A DNA stretch of 64,000 nucleotides from 34-65-8 sp046294735 (GCA_046294735.1 JBKBKB010000004.1:62001-126000), one strand, 5' to 3'. Counted from the stretch's first letter, positions 25,001 through 33,937 are shown. The notes: generated from the letters alone by a model not told the origin. Numbers and translations are program-made.

Positions 25001-26199
25001 CCGCGCTGGATCAACGGACCCAGGGTAGTGGACCCGACAGCGAGCCGGTCGGCAGTGAGAGTGTGCTCGATTGCCAGATCGCGGAAACGGCCGTCCAGCA
25101 CACCGACCAGCTTGGCATTGTCCAGCCGCACCTCCGGCCCGAACAGCGTCGGCTGGCGCAAGGTGATGGCCACAGCAAGGTTGCGGAAGGCGTTGCCCGC
25201 CAGGTCAACCGCCCCTGAGCCGGTGGCATCGAGGGCCTGCGTTCGCATCGAAAAACGCCCATCAAGAACGCTTTGCTCCAGCGTGCCGGTCGCCACCAGC
25301 GCCACCGTCTCGCCAGCGATGTCACCCGGTAACCCGACGAGCAGGTCCTGCGGATAGGCTTCTCCCGCAATCCGGTACTGTCCGGCACGATTAATGATTC
25401 GGAACGCGGCGAGCGTCTCGTCATCGCGCCTGGCGACCAGCGAACCCCTCCATTCGCTCCAGCTGCCCTTGCCGTGAATCCGGGCGCTATAGCCCGCATC
25501 GGCACCGATCAGCCCAGCCACCACCCCGCCACGCGGGGCGCGGTAATCGAGATCGAGATCGAACCGGTCACGATCAGGCTCGGCATCGAGTAGCAAGGCC
25601 AGCCTGTCACGCGCACCCAGCTGTCCGCCCAGTTCGACCAGCGCCCGACCGGACCGGATATCGACTTTGGCCTCCAGATCGACCCGGTGTGCAGCCTGGT
25701 CGATCACGCCGGGGGCGATGGTCAGTCGCTCGATAACAAAGCGCCCGATATGGATGTCGAAATCAGGCAGGATCGGCGCATCCGGATCGCCGGGGAGCAA
25801 TTCCGGCGTTCTGGTCAAAGTGCCCCCGCTAGCGATCAGCGTTCGCACATCAAGCCCGCGCCACAGCCACGATAGCGGGCGCCAATCCAATTCGGCCTCG
25901 GGCACCGTAAGGAACGCGCCCTTGGGGTCAGATAGGACCACATCGCGCAAAGTTGCAGTACCATACAGACTGCCGTCAATTCGGCCGATTTCGATCCGCA
26001 GGCCGGATGCAGGCGCCATAGCGGCAATCCGGTCAGCCACGAACCGCTTGCCTATCGGGCTGTTGAGCAGGATCAGGCCGCCAAGCACCAGCGCCACCAG
26101 TGCAGCCACGCCGCGCCATACCCAGCGGCGGCGGCGCTTGCGGATGGTAGTCACCCCCTCGCCCGGCTCCGCCCCGTCAACCTGCTCGTCCTGAGCCAT
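22012..26199 (-). CDS. tamB: Translocation and assembly module subunit TamB
   Basis: A 1395-residue envelope-spanning protein that acts with TamA in outer-membrane assembly or phospholipid transport. An N-terminal cytoplasmic R/K-rich stretch and one transmembrane helix (about residues 27-47) precede a long repetitive beta region (D-G-R, L-R-G and similar strands), ending in the C-terminal DUF490 domain with D-P-R-L-D-I near residue 1240 and the terminal R-V-S-R-D-Y. Length is typical (1250-1500). Its ATG lies one base inside the tamA stop (TGATG), so the two are translationally coupled. Confidence 0.93.
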   Translation of the reverse strand: MAQDEQVDGAEPGEGVTTIRKRRRRWVWRGVAALVALVLGGLILLNSPIGKRFVADRIAAMAPASGLRIEIGRIDGSLYGTATLRDVVLSDPKGAFLTVPEAELDWRPLSWLWRGLDVRTLIASGGTLTRTPELLPGDPDAPILPDFDIHIGRFVIERLTIAPGVIDQAAHRVDLEAKVDIRSGRALVELGGQLGARDRLALLLDAEPDRDRFDLDLDYRAPRGGVVAGLIGADAGYSARIHGKGSWSEWRGSLVARRDDETLAAFRIINRAGQYRIAGEAYPQDLLVGLPGDIAGETVALVATGTLEQSVLDGRFSMRTQALDATGSGAVDLAGNAFRNLAVAITLRQPTLFGPEVRLDNAKLVGVLDGRFRDLAIEHTLTADRLAVGSTTLGPLIQRGVARFDGERWTIPVDAALTAVETGNAMADPRLRNGTIKATLVIEGSALRSDDLAVTFPGAQARLALRGQIDSGAIGLAGPVTLNNLPVDGLGTVNTGARIVFRLASGLPWTLDAELDGRVTPVSNATVANLAGPNIAFRGGLSLGAARPVSFSRLAIGSVRLNAVLDGRVESGRTILTGRGRQADYGPFTVEATLDGNGPRAVLVLADPLPAAGLRDVRLVIAPEGDGLAIETVGESMLGPFNGNGLLLMPANEPARLAVRQLRVWRTDVTGELVFGESGPSGRLALAGGGVNGTIGLTQRGAGQAIAVNLALRNAVFGGDTGISVRRAQIEGNGLLAQGQTTLNGSAYAEGVMLGTLFLGRVAGQARLVNGTGEVTAAMSGRRGSGFDLQLNAAIAPQRIAVAARGEYAGRAIRMPQRAALARTGDGGWQLQRAQINYGRGVMLAEGRFGDSGTSLDLHLARVPLTVLDIVSPDLGLGGTMSGLVDFRWGATAAPTGSARVKVTGLTRSGLVLTARPSDLALVAQLSANRLEARATISEGGERRGRLQARITGLPGDGGLAQRLQRGALSAQARYSGPADALWRLAAIDAFDLTGPVALAANLSGTLAEPQVRGSLSSDSLRIRSGLSGTDVSNASVRGTFSGSRLRLTRFSGTTNGNGRISGSGSVDLTNLGTRGPGLDIRIAASNARLVDAAGLAATVTGPLRIVSDGVTGTIAGRVSVDRASWKLGQAAAVQELPQIRTREVNLPSDVAPRRAARSQWRYLIDARAPRGIAVDGLGLASEWSADIRLRGTTSDPRIGGQAQLVRGDYTFAGSRFELTRGRIAFDETVSIDPRLDILAESQRDGTEVQVKVAGRAQQPEITFSSTPALPEEEILARLLFGGSINELSATDALQLGAAVASLRGGGGLDPINSLRTAIGLDRLRIVSADPATGRGTGVALGENIGGRAYIEIITDGRGYTATEVEYRVTSWLSLLGSISTIGRESVSARVSRDY

Positions 26200-28328
26200 C
26201 AGAACGCCTGCCCCAGCGAAACATAGACTGCAAAGGCGCTGTCTCGCGGATTGGGGTTAAGCGGCACGCCCACATCTATGCGGATGGGTCCGAAGTCGGT
26301 CTTGTATCGCAGCCCGATCCCTGCCCCGAACTTGATCTCCTCGAAATCCGGCACGCTGGCGGTGGAGACCGAGGCCGCATCAAAAAACGGCACGACCTGA
26401 ACAGCCCCGTCGAACAGGCCAGTGTCGATCCTCGCCTCAACCGAGGCCTCCACCAGCGAGCGGCCGCCCACTGGCTCGTCGAAAATGGTCTTGGGTCCGA
26501 CCGCCTGGAATTCGTACCCGCGGACCGAACTGCCGCCACCTGCATATAGACGGCGGGACGGGGCAATCTGCTCCAGCGCTGCCCCGGCTACAGTCGCCGC
26601 CCTCACCCGCCCGGCAAGGACCACCCGATTTCCCGCCGGCAGGTAGTAGCTCGCATCCCCTTGCGCCCTCAGGTAGACCGAATCTTCCTGCAAGGTGCGG
26701 GAAAATTCCGGGGCGAGGAACCCGCTGACCCGAAAACCGGTGCGCGGATCGAGGAGCGAGTCGGTTCCGTCAATCGTGGCCCGGCCAAACAGCGACGCAA
26801 TGCGATAGGTCTGACGTGGGCGCGGACGCTGCCCGATCACCTGGTTACGCTCACCCGTCGCCAGCACCTCAGCCCCCAGCGCCCAGCTCAGAGGCTTCTG
26901 GAACAGCAGGGTCGAAAGCCGCTCATAGCTGACCCGAGCCGCAGCTGTCCGGGCGTTGAAGGCGACGTTATCCACTGTCGACGCGTAAGCATCAGCACTC
27001 AGCACCTTGTCACGCCCGCCGAAATTGTTGCGCCGGAAAGTCGCCCCGATCAGCTGCTCCTGCGTGCCCAGAATACCGCGCACGCGCAAGGCCCCTTCGG
27101 GCGGGAACAGGTTACGATGCTCCCAGCTTGCTTCGAGCCGGAACCCTTCCTCCGAGCCATAACCGATTGCGCCTGCAATCGTGCGCAGGCGAGCCGGTTC
27201 CATGGTGACATCCAGAGCTACAATGCCGGGCTCATCGCCAGTCGGAGGGACCACCTCCCGCGGCGTCACATTCACCGTGGAAACGAGGCCAGTCGCCGCA
27301 ATTGCCCGGCGCAGATCGAACTCGAGGCTGCGCTGGTAGGTATCTCCCGGGTCGAACCGGGCGATGGTCGCCAAATGACGGCTGGACAGGAACTGTGGCC
27401 GGTTGCTGGTCACTTCCCCGAACAGGTACTTGCCGCCCGGCGTAACCGGCATGGCCAGATCACCCTCACTGCGATCATGGTCGATCAGCAATTCGGGTTC
27501 AGCGATGACCGCGAATGGATAGCCGCTCTCACCAAGCGCCAGATCGAGAGACTGGCGTTCCTCGACGATCCGGAAGGTGGAAAGGGAATCGCCCGGCACC
27601 AGCCCGAAAGCGGCACGAAGTGCCAGCCCGTCCGGCGCGGCTTCAAGGGCACCCAATTCTATCTCGCCGAAGCGGTAGCGAACACCAGGGATCACGTCGA
27701 ACCGCACTTGTGCCTGTCGCGCAACAGGTGCGGTTCGGCCTTCTACGGAAATGGATCGGATCACTTGCCCGTCATAGTACCCGAAGGCCCGAAGCAGCTC
27801 ACCCAGAAGCGCCTCGTCTGCACGGGCGCGAGCGGCGATCTGTGCGATATTATCGGTGTTGGACGACAGCCCGTCGACAGCGGAAAGTTGCTTGAACCGG
27901 GCCAGGAATTCTTCGCGGACGGCAAACTGCGCGGCATCCTCCGGCAAGGCGAGAACCAGTGCAGAGTCGACTTCGACCAACTCTGCGCGGGCCATTACCG
28001 GTTGTGCAGGCAAATCTACATCGGCAAAGTCGATAGCGTCGTCTGGTTCCAGTTCTACCAGTTCCGGCAAGTCGACATTTTCCGGCCAGTCCACCGCAAA
28101 ATCGGCTGCGTCATCCATCGGAGATGCCGGATCCAGTTCCCCTTCGGCTTCGGCGGTATCCTGATCCGTCGCCCAACTTTCCGGGTTTGCAACCGCTGAA
28201 TCAGGAATCAGATCTTCCAGACGAGGTTCAGCCCGGTTGACCTGTGCGGAAAGCGGTGCGGCGAGCAGCGCCAGCACTGCGGCCAAGGCGCGGCTAGTCA
28301 ACCAATCGGTACTGGCCTTGCGCACCAT
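26199..28328 (-). CDS. tamA: Translocation and assembly module subunit TamA (Omp85 family)
   Basis: A 709-residue outer-membrane protein of the BamA/TamA group. The signal peptide covers about residues 1-29 (ends L-S-A-Q); an unusually acidic segment of about 100 residues follows, then POTRA-like regions (for example G-Y-Y-D-G-Q-V-I near 155) and a C-terminal barrel with the R-G-Y motif in S-V-R-G-Y-E-F. The chain ends in F. The start at 28328 overlaps the end of the upstream bpt gene by 35 bp; a longer frame has no signal peptide at its end. It pairs with tamB. Confidence 0.88.
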   Translation of the reverse strand: MVRKASTDWLTSRALAAVLALLAAPLSAQVNRAEPRLEDLIPDSAVANPESWATDQDTAEAEGELDPASPMDDAADFAVDWPENVDLPELVELEPDDAIDFADVDLPAQPVMARAELVEVDSALVLALPEDAAQFAVREEFLARFKQLSAVDGLSSNTDNIAQIAARARADEALLGELLRAFGYYDGQVIRSISVEGRTAPVARQAQVRFDVIPGVRYRFGEIELGALEAAPDGLALRAAFGLVPGDSLSTFRIVEERQSLDLALGESGYPFAVIAEPELLIDHDRSEGDLAMPVTPGGKYLFGEVTSNRPQFLSSRHLATIARFDPGDTYQRSLEFDLRRAIAATGLVSTVNVTPREVVPPTGDEPGIVALDVTMEPARLRTIAGAIGYGSEEGFRLEASWEHRNLFPPEGALRVRGILGTQEQLIGATFRRNNFGGRDKVLSADAYASTVDNVAFNARTAAARVSYERLSTLLFQKPLSWALGAEVLATGERNQVIGQRPRPRQTYRIASLFGRATIDGTDSLLDPRTGFRVSGFLAPEFSRTLQEDSVYLRAQGDASYYLPAGNRVVLAGRVRAATVAGAALEQIAPSRRLYAGGGSSVRGYEFQAVGPKTIFDEPVGGRSLVEASVEARIDTGLFDGAVQVVPFFDAASVSTASVPDFEEIKFGAGIGLRYKTDFGPIRIDVGVPLNPNPRDSAFAVYVSLGQAF

Positions 28329-29139
28329 CCTTTGCCGCGCCACTCTGCCTTCGCGGGCGGGCAGCATGCCGCGCAACAGCGCGAGCAACCAGTGCATCCT
28401 GTTCTTCTCGAACGAGGCGACGCCAGCCATCACGTCCCAGCAGCTCCATCGGACGATAGCGGATCTTGTACTGCATCCGGTCCGAGCCATCGACCCAATA
28501 GCCGAGGTAGACAAAGGACTGCCCCCCGCTGGCAGCGCGACGGATGTGTTCGAGGATGATGTAACTGCCAAGTCCCGTGCGCACCTCGTGGTCCGGATCA
28601 TAAAAACTATAAACCATCGAAAGTCCATCTGACTGCCGATCCGTCAGACACGCACCGACCAGCCGACCGGGACGAATGCCGTCCGATGGCTCCCGATATT
28701 CAATCATAAGGCTCGAGACCGGCGTATGTTCCACCATGTCGGCGAAATCCATCTCGTCCATCGCTGTCATCCCGCCGCCGGGATGGCGGGCGCCAAGATA
28801 ACGCTGGAGGAGATCGAATTGCTCCTCGGTCGCCCATGGGCGACATTCAGTGGCAATCAGATCACTGTTGCGGCGCAAATTCCGCAACTGGGTCTTGGAC
28901 GGTTCGAACCGATCCGCGCATACCCGCACCGACACGCACGCCTGACAATCGATGCAACTGGGGCGATAAGCAACTGTCTGGCTGCGGCGGAAGCCGATCC
29001 GGCTGAGCGCCTCGTTCAGATGTTCCGCGTGTGGGCCCTTGAGCTCGGTGAACACCTTGCGCTCTGTCTTGCCGTCCAGATAGGGACACGGCGCCGGGCT
29101 CGTCACAAAGAAGCGGGGAAAACGCACCGGTGCCGTCAC
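28294..29139 (-). CDS. bpt: Aspartate/glutamate leucyltransferase (bacterial N-end rule)
   Basis: Transfers leucine from Leu-tRNA to N-terminal Asp or Glu, marking proteins for ClpS/ClpAP degradation. The 281-residue protein matches the alphaproteobacterial Bpt/arginyltransferase family: the N-terminal P-C-P-Y-L, then C-I-D-C-Q-A-C, and Y-L-G-Y-W-V-D-G-S in the C-terminal half. The GTG at 29139 follows GAAGGAG, better than an upstream TTG. A basic tail extends past the conserved domain, overlapping tamA. It is the first gene of the bpt-tamA-tamB unit. Confidence 0.9.
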   Translation of the reverse strand: MTAPVRFPRFFVTSPAPCPYLDGKTERKVFTELKGPHAEHLNEALSRIGFRRSQTVAYRPSCIDCQACVSVRVCADRFEPSKTQLRNLRRNSDLIATECRPWATEEQFDLLQRYLGARHPGGGMTAMDEMDFADMVEHTPVSSLMIEYREPSDGIRPGRLVGACLTDRQSDGLSMVYSFYDPDHEVRTGLGSYIILEHIRRAASGGQSFVYLGYWVDGSDRMQYKIRYRPMELLGRDGWRRLVREEQDALVARAVARHAARPRRQSGAAKDGAQGQYRLVD

Positions 29140-29253
29140 GGTCGTAGCTACTCCTTCGCAAATGCGAAAACAGGAATCGGTCAATGACCGCGCAAGGCAC
29201 CTCTATGCCCGCCACAAGCCGCCGGTAAAAGGTCTTTAACCAACCCGGGGCAC

Positions 29254-29272
29254 TGCAAATGGTTACTTTGCA
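29254..29272. repeat. Small inverted repeat upstream of bpt
   Basis: TGCAAA (29254-29259) and TTTGCA (29267-29272) with a 7-bp spacer form a dyad in the 171-bp gap between ilvA and bpt. It could be a regulator site for the bpt-tamAB operon. Short repeats of this kind also arise by chance. Confidence 0.3.
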
Positions 29273-29310
29273 CAGTTGGGACAGCACAACCGGCAGGGAT
29301 TAACAGGCGC

Positions 29311-30567
29311 TCAGGCAATCTCGACCGGGCTGACCGTATAGCCCTTGGCCCGGAGTGCCGCGATCAGGGCATCGAGTTGTTCGGCATCACGCGCTTCACA
29401 TTCGATATCGGTAATCAGCCCCTTGGCCGGCAGGGTCGTGAAGATGCGCTGGTGGTATATTTCGATGATGTTGACTTGATGCTCGTTGAACTCACGCATC
29501 ACCTTGAACAGCGCGCCGGGGCGATCCTGCAAGGTAATGCGCAAACGGGCCAGCCGCCCCGAACGCGCCAGATCGCGCAGCAGGACATTGGCGAGAAGCC
29601 GCGGATCAATGTTCCCGCCGCACAGCACCAGACCGATCTTGCGGCCGCAGAACCGCTCCGGATGCGCGAGCACCGCAGCGAGGCCGGCGGCACCCGCCCC
29701 TTCGACCACGGTCTTTTCGATCTGCAGCAGCAGGCTGACTGCCTTTTCCAGCTTGTCTTCGCCCACCAGCAAGATCTCATCGACCCGTTCGGCGATGATC
29801 TGGGCGGTAAATTCCCCCGGAGCCTTGACCGCGATCCCTTCAGCCAATGTGTCGCCACCGCAGACGCAGTCTTCGCCCCGGATCCGGGCATACATTGACG
29901 GGAACAGCGCTGCCTGGACGCCGACCACGTCCATTCCCGGTCGCAACGCCCGGGCAACCGTCGCCATCCCTGAAAGCAGCCCGCCGCCGCCGATCGGCGT
30001 GACGATGCAGTCGAGATCGGGCGCATCCTCGAACATCTCCAGCGCCACTGTGCCCTGGCCTGCCGCGACGTGCGGGTGGTCAAACGGATGCACGAAGGTG
30101 AGCCCCAGTTCGGTTTCCAGCTTGCGGGCATGGGCATAAGCCTCATCAAAGGTCTCGCCTTCCAGCACGACCTTTCCGCCAACGCTTTCCGTCTGCATGA
30201 TCTTCACCGCCGGAGTCGTGCGCGGCATAACGATCGTGACGGGTACACCAAGCCGGGTTCCGTGGTAGCTCAAACCCTGGGCGTGGTTGCCAGCCGACGC
30301 CGCAATCACGCCGCGGGCGCGAACACTGCCCGGCATCAGCAGCAGGGCGTTGAGCGCGCCGCGCTCCTTGTAGGCCGCAGTGAACTGAAGGTTTTCGAAC
30401 TTCAGCCAGATCTCTGCCCCGGTAATCTGGGACAACGTCTTGCTGTGAAGAGTCGGCGTACGCACCACAGAATCGCTGATTCTCGCCGCGGCAGCGCGGA
30501 TGTCATCGAGAGTCAGCAGGTCACCGCTGGTGGCGGGATCGGAGGAAATGGCAGGGCTCATGGTCAT
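29311..30567 (-). CDS. ilvA: Threonine ammonia-lyase
   Basis: PLP enzyme deaminating threonine to 2-oxobutanoate, the first step of isoleucine synthesis (or threonine catabolism). At 418 residues it has a fold-II catalytic domain with the PLP lysine K67 in F-T-A-A-Y-K-E-R-G, the glycine loop G-G-G-G-L near residue 193, and one C-terminal ACT-like domain (about 340-418) that begins D-R-P-G-A-L-F. A single ACT domain is common in the shorter, often catabolic form; allosteric control cannot be read. The start at 30567 lacks a strong ribosome site. Confidence 0.88.
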   Translation of the reverse strand: MTMSPAISSDPATSGDLLTLDDIRAAAARISDSVVRTPTLHSKTLSQITGAEIWLKFENLQFTAAYKERGALNALLLMPGSVRARGVIAASAGNHAQGLSYHGTRLGVPVTIVMPRTTPAVKIMQTESVGGKVVLEGETFDEAYAHARKLETELGLTFVHPFDHPHVAAGQGTVALEMFEDAPDLDCIVTPIGGGGLLSGMATVARALRPGMDVVGVQAALFPSMYARIRGEDCVCGGDTLAEGIAVKAPGEFTAQIIAERVDEILLVGEDKLEKAVSLLLQIEKTVVEGAGAAGLAAVLAHPERFCGRKIGLVLCGGNIDPRLLANVLLRDLARSGRLARLRITLQDRPGALFKVMREFNEHQVNIIEIYHQRIFTTLPAKGLITDIECEARDAEQLDALIAALRAKGYTVSPVEIA

Positions 30568-30703
30568 CGCGCCAGCGCCGTAGGGGAAAAGGAGCCGGGG
30601 CGAAACCTGCGATGACCTGAAATACGGCAAAGAAATTGCTTTGTGCCGGATAATCGGCAAGTCGGGCCGGACCGGTTGCGCTCCCGACTGCAAGGATTGC
30701 CTG

Positions 30704-32377
30704 ATGAAGCTGCCATTTGTTTTTGCTCTGCCACTTGCTGCTTGCGCCTTTGGTCAGGCCGACCCCGCGCGAGCTGATACCCTGGTCGACAATGTCCAGG
30801 GTATTGCGCTGGACGAACAGGGCAAGGTACGCCGGTTTGCAGCCTTGTGGATCGATGACGACGGGCGCATCAAGCAGTTGCTGGAACGCAGTGACAAGCG
30901 CCCGCAGACCGATTTCCGGGTCGACGGCAAGGGTGCCTACCTGATTCCCGGTCTGATTGACGCGCACCTCCACGTGATGGGGATCGGTTTCGGCGCACTA
31001 ACTCTTGACCTGTCGGACACCACTTCTCTCGGCGAAGCACAGCAACGTATTGCCGATTACGCTGCAGCAAATCCTGGCCGCCGCTGGATTATCGGACGCG
31101 GCTGGAATCAGGAAAAATGGGGCCTCGGCCGCTTTCCTACCGCTGCCGACCTCGATGCAGCCGTGGCCGACCGGCCGGTCTGGCTGGAGCGGGTGGATGG
31201 CCACGCCGGATGGGCCAACACCCTTGCAATGGAACTCGCCGGGGTCTCCGCTGCCAGCAAGGATCCGGCCGGGGGACGGATCGAGCGGATCGGCGCCACC
31301 CGGGCCCCGGCTGGTGTGTTTGTCGATGCTGCCAGTGAATTGGTCCAACGGGTGGTCCCCACGCCGCGACCGGACGACCGCGATGTTGCCCTTTCGATGG
31401 CGCAGGACATTCTGCTTGCAAGCGGTATTACTGCCGCGGCCGACATGGGCACCAGCATCGAGGACTGGCAAAGTTTCCGCCGCGCAGGCGATGCAGGGTG
31501 GCTCAAGGTCAGGATCATGGCATACGCTGGCGGCCCCGACGCGATGGAATTGATCGGCGGCCCAGGTCCATCACCGTGGCTGTATCAGGACCGGCTGCGG
31601 CTGAACGGGGTCAAGCTCTATCTTGATGGTGCGCTCGGCTCGCGCGGCGCATGGCTGAAGCGCCCTTATGCCGACGACCCGGGCAATCGCGGCCTGCCGC
31701 TCGCCACCTCGGCGCAGCTTCGCAACATGATGAGCCGCGCAGCGCTGGACCGGTTCCAGATCGCGGTCCATGCAATCGGCGATGCCGCCAATGCCGAGAT
31801 TCTGGCAGCCATCGACGAACTTGCCCCGACCTACACCGGGGAACGGCGCTGGCGCGTCGAGCATGCGCAGATCGTCGACCCTGCAGACATTGCCGCGTTC
31901 GGAAAGCATGGGATAATCGCCTCGATGCAGCCGGTCCATCAGACCTCCGACCGGCTGATGGCCGAAGCCCGGCTCGATCCGCCCCGACTTGATGGAGCAT
32001 ATGCCTGGAACAGCATCGCCCAGACCGGAGCAGTGCTGGCGTTCGGGTCGGATGCCCCGGTCGAATCGCCCGATCCTTTTGCCGGTTTGGCGACTGCCTT
32101 CACCCGGCAGGACACAGCCGGCCAGCCATTTGGCGGCTGGTTTCCGAATGAACGGGTGACCCGCGAAGCCGCATTGTGGGGCTTCACCTACGGCGCCGCT
32201 TTTGCCGGATTTGCAGAAGAGCGTTTCGGCCGTTTGTCACCCGGCCTGTGGGCGGATTTCGTGCTGGTAGACCGAGACCCGCTGATCGCGACTCCGCAGG
32301 AACTTCGGGATACTACGGTGCTGGAGACCTGGGTCGGAGGGCAGCAGCTCTTTGTTCGCGGACGTGAGTCGCGCTGA
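30704..32377 (+). CDS. Exported amidohydrolase (YtcJ-like)
   Basis: A TIM-barrel metal-dependent hydrolase of 557 residues with a signal-like N-terminus (M-K-L-P-F-V-F-A-L-P-L-A-A-C-A, perhaps a lipobox at C14). Metal motifs: L-I-D-A-H-L-H near residue 89, the V-H-A-I-G-D segment near 360, and F-G-S-D-A-P near 450, as in the YtcJ/exoenzyme-like amidohydrolases. The substrate is not known. It is divergent from ilvA across 136 bp and is followed by a long intergenic leader region. Confidence 0.85.
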   Translation: MKLPFVFALPLAACAFGQADPARADTLVDNVQGIALDEQGKVRRFAALWIDDDGRIKQLLERSDKRPQTDFRVDGKGAYLIPGLIDAHLHVMGIGFGALTLDLSDTTSLGEAQQRIADYAAANPGRRWIIGRGWNQEKWGLGRFPTAADLDAAVADRPVWLERVDGHAGWANTLAMELAGVSAASKDPAGGRIERIGATRAPAGVFVDAASELVQRVVPTPRPDDRDVALSMAQDILLASGITAAADMGTSIEDWQSFRRAGDAGWLKVRIMAYAGGPDAMELIGGPGPSPWLYQDRLRLNGVKLYLDGALGSRGAWLKRPYADDPGNRGLPLATSAQLRNMMSRAALDRFQIAVHAIGDAANAEILAAIDELAPTYTGERRWRVEHAQIVDPADIAAFGKHGIIASMQPVHQTSDRLMAEARLDPPRLDGAYAWNSIAQTGAVLAFGSDAPVESPDPFAGLATAFTRQDTAGQPFGGWFPNERVTREAALWGFTYGAAFAGFAEERFGRLSPGLWADFVLVDRDPLIATPQELRDTTVLETWVGGQQLFVRGRESR

Positions 32378-32484
32378 CAGTAACGGTTCGGCGCGTGAAT
32401 CCATCGCCTTATCGGGATTTGCGCAAACCCAGCTTGTTTTAACCGAAATGCAACTGAACCATGCCAACCGCAGATTGTCCGGTT

Positions 32485-32512
32485 TTGACCGTTAGTATCC
32501 GGTAAATATGCT
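32485..32512 (+). promoter_or_regulatory. Possible sigma-70 promoter for the 79-residue protein
   Basis: TTGACC (32485-32490) and TATGCT (32507-32512) are 16 bp apart. If used, the transcript has a leader of roughly 220 nt before the ATG. The match is fair, and it is the best pair seen in the 364-bp gap 32378-32741, which otherwise holds no credible gene. Confidence 0.4.
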
Positions 32513-32665
32513 TTCGTCCGGGAACCTGAGTGCAGGCAGTACGTTGAGTGCGAGTTAAGGAATGTCGTTTTTGTGCAATTCGATACCGCAGTGCACAATT
32601 TTGTTGGACAGGATGGTCGGGTGTGTTACTTCCAAGTCACAACTGACACAATTTGAGACGTTTTC

Positions 32666-32702
32666 GGGGTTGCACCCCCACCGTTCCGGGCCTAGTAGGC
32701 CC
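32666..32702 (+). promoter_or_regulatory. Tandem hairpins in the leader of the small exported protein
   Basis: GGGGT-TGC-ACCCC (32666-32678) and GGGCCT-AGT-AGGCCC (32688-32702) are perfect stems with three-base loops, ten bases apart, ending about 25 bp before the GAGGAG ribosome site. Neither has a T tail, so they are not simple terminators. They could stabilise the transcript or control ribosome access. Confidence 0.45.
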
Positions 32703-32741
32703 ACGTGTTTTGAACAAGAAGAGCTCTGAGGAGACCAGACC

Positions 32742-32981
32742 ATGAAGATGCGCAACATTCTCGCCGCTACCGCTGCGATTTCGATGGCCGCCACCCCGGC
32801 CCTTGCCAACGCTGCTCCGGCTATCGAGCGCGTCTCGGCTCCAATCATTGGTGAAAGCGACTTCGGTGGCGAAGCTGATGGTTCGGCGATCATTCTTGCC
32901 ATTCTGGCTGCTGCGGCGATTATCGCTGGTATCGTGATCGCTGCTGGCAGCGGCAACGACGACGAGCCGATCAGCGGCTGA
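32742..32981 (+). CDS. Small exported protein with acidic tail, unknown
   Basis: A 79-residue protein: signal peptide about residues 1-24 (A-T-P-A-L-A-N-A-A), a short mature segment with A-P-I-I-G-E-S-D, one long hydrophobic helix (about 48-68, I-I-L-A-I-L-A-A-A-A) and an acidic end G-N-D-D-E-P-I-S-G. Similar small proteins with an acidic tail after the helix are, to my knowledge, common in sphingomonads but have no described role. A clear GAGGAG precedes the start and a strong terminator follows, so it is a monocistronic gene, probably well expressed given its codon choice. Confidence 0.75.
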   Translation: MKMRNILAATAAISMAATPALANAAPAIERVSAPIIGESDFGGEADGSAIILAILAAAAIIAGIVIAAGSGNDDEPISG

Positions 32982-33002
32982 TCGTTCGGGAAACCGAAAT
33001 TC

Positions 33003-33031
33003 AAAACGGGGCCTGCGAGCCCCGTTTTTTT
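33003..33031 (+). terminator. Rho-independent terminator of the small exported protein gene
   Basis: AAAACGGGGC (33003-33012) pairs with GCCCCGTTTT (33019-33028) around CTGCGA, followed by T residues to 33031. It lies 22 bp past the stop. Confidence 0.92.
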
Positions 33032-33133
33032 GCGCGCAATCCGCGCGAACCACGGACCCAGCACGGCGCCACACGGGCAGGTCTGGACCTAGTTTGATGC
33101 AGTCCGGTTAACCGTGCCGGGTCTTTCGGCAAC

Positions 33134-33928
33134 TCAGCCGTCGTTTGCTGGATCAGGCTCCGCAGGCCGACCAATCGCCCGCCTTTCGCCCAGCCACATC
33201 AGCGCGAGGGACCCTTCGAACAGCAACAGCAGCGGGATCGCCAGAATGATTTGCGATCCCGGGTCAGGCGGGGTCACGATCGCGGCCAGGACAGCTACCC
33301 CTACGATCACATAGCGCCGGGCACCAACCAGTTGCTGCCGTGTCACGATTCCGGCCCGGTTGAGCAGGAGCAGCAGCACCGGAAGCAGAAAACTGATTCC
33401 GAAGGCGAGGATGAACTGCATGACCAGGCCGAGGTAATTCCCCGTTCCGGGCAGCGCCTCGATCTTCAGCCCGCCGACGGTGCCCTCGAACCCGAGGAAC
33501 CAGCGAAACGCAGTCGGCATGACCACATAATAGGCCAGCGCCGCCCCACCGGTGAACATGACCGGCGTCGCAAACAGGAACGGCAGGAAGGCTTTCTTTT
33601 CCCGTGCATAGAGCCCCGGGGCAACAAATGCCCACAGCTGGTTGGCAATGATCGGGAAGCTGATGAAAAAGGCCGCAAACAAGGCAACCTTCAGTTCTAC
33701 AAAGAACGCCTCATACAGCTGTGTGTAGATCAGTCTGCCCTGCCCCTCGGGAAAGGCGGCAGTCAGCGGGCGGACCAGGAACCCAAAGATCTCGTCCGCG
33801 AAATAGAGACATCCCGCGAAGGCCACTGCCAGCGCCAGGATGCACCGCACCAGGCGGCTACGCAGTTCGATCAGATGATCGAGCAGCGGTGCTTCGCTTT
33901 GGTCAATGTCCTTGATCTCGAATGCCAT
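33134..33928 (-). CDS. tatC: Sec-independent protein translocase TatC
   Basis: The multispanning subunit of the twin-arginine translocon; it reads the RR signal of folded cargo. This 264-residue protein has six predicted transmembrane segments and begins with the TatC pattern L-L-D-H-L-I-E-L-R-S-R-L at residues 14-25; G-F-E-G-T-V-G-G-L and I-V-T-P-P-D-P are further markers. It is the last gene of the tatABC run, 9 bp after tatB. Confidence 0.95.
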   Translation of the reverse strand: MAFEIKDIDQSEAPLLDHLIELRSRLVRCILALAVAFAGCLYFADEIFGFLVRPLTAAFPEGQGRLIYTQLYEAFFVELKVALFAAFFISFPIIANQLWAFVAPGLYAREKKAFLPFLFATPVMFTGGAALAYYVVMPTAFRWFLGFEGTVGGLKIEALPGTGNYLGLVMQFILAFGISFLLPVLLLLLNRAGIVTRQQLVGARRYVIVGVAVLAAIVTPPDPGSQIILAIPLLLLFEGSLALMWLGERRAIGRPAEPDPANDG

Positions 33929-33937
33929 TGTGCCGGA

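Noticed and set aside
26661..28199. Antisense open frame of about 510 codons across tamA
   Set aside because: Composition is Arg/Gln-rich without a family match, whereas the sense frame is a coupled tamA.
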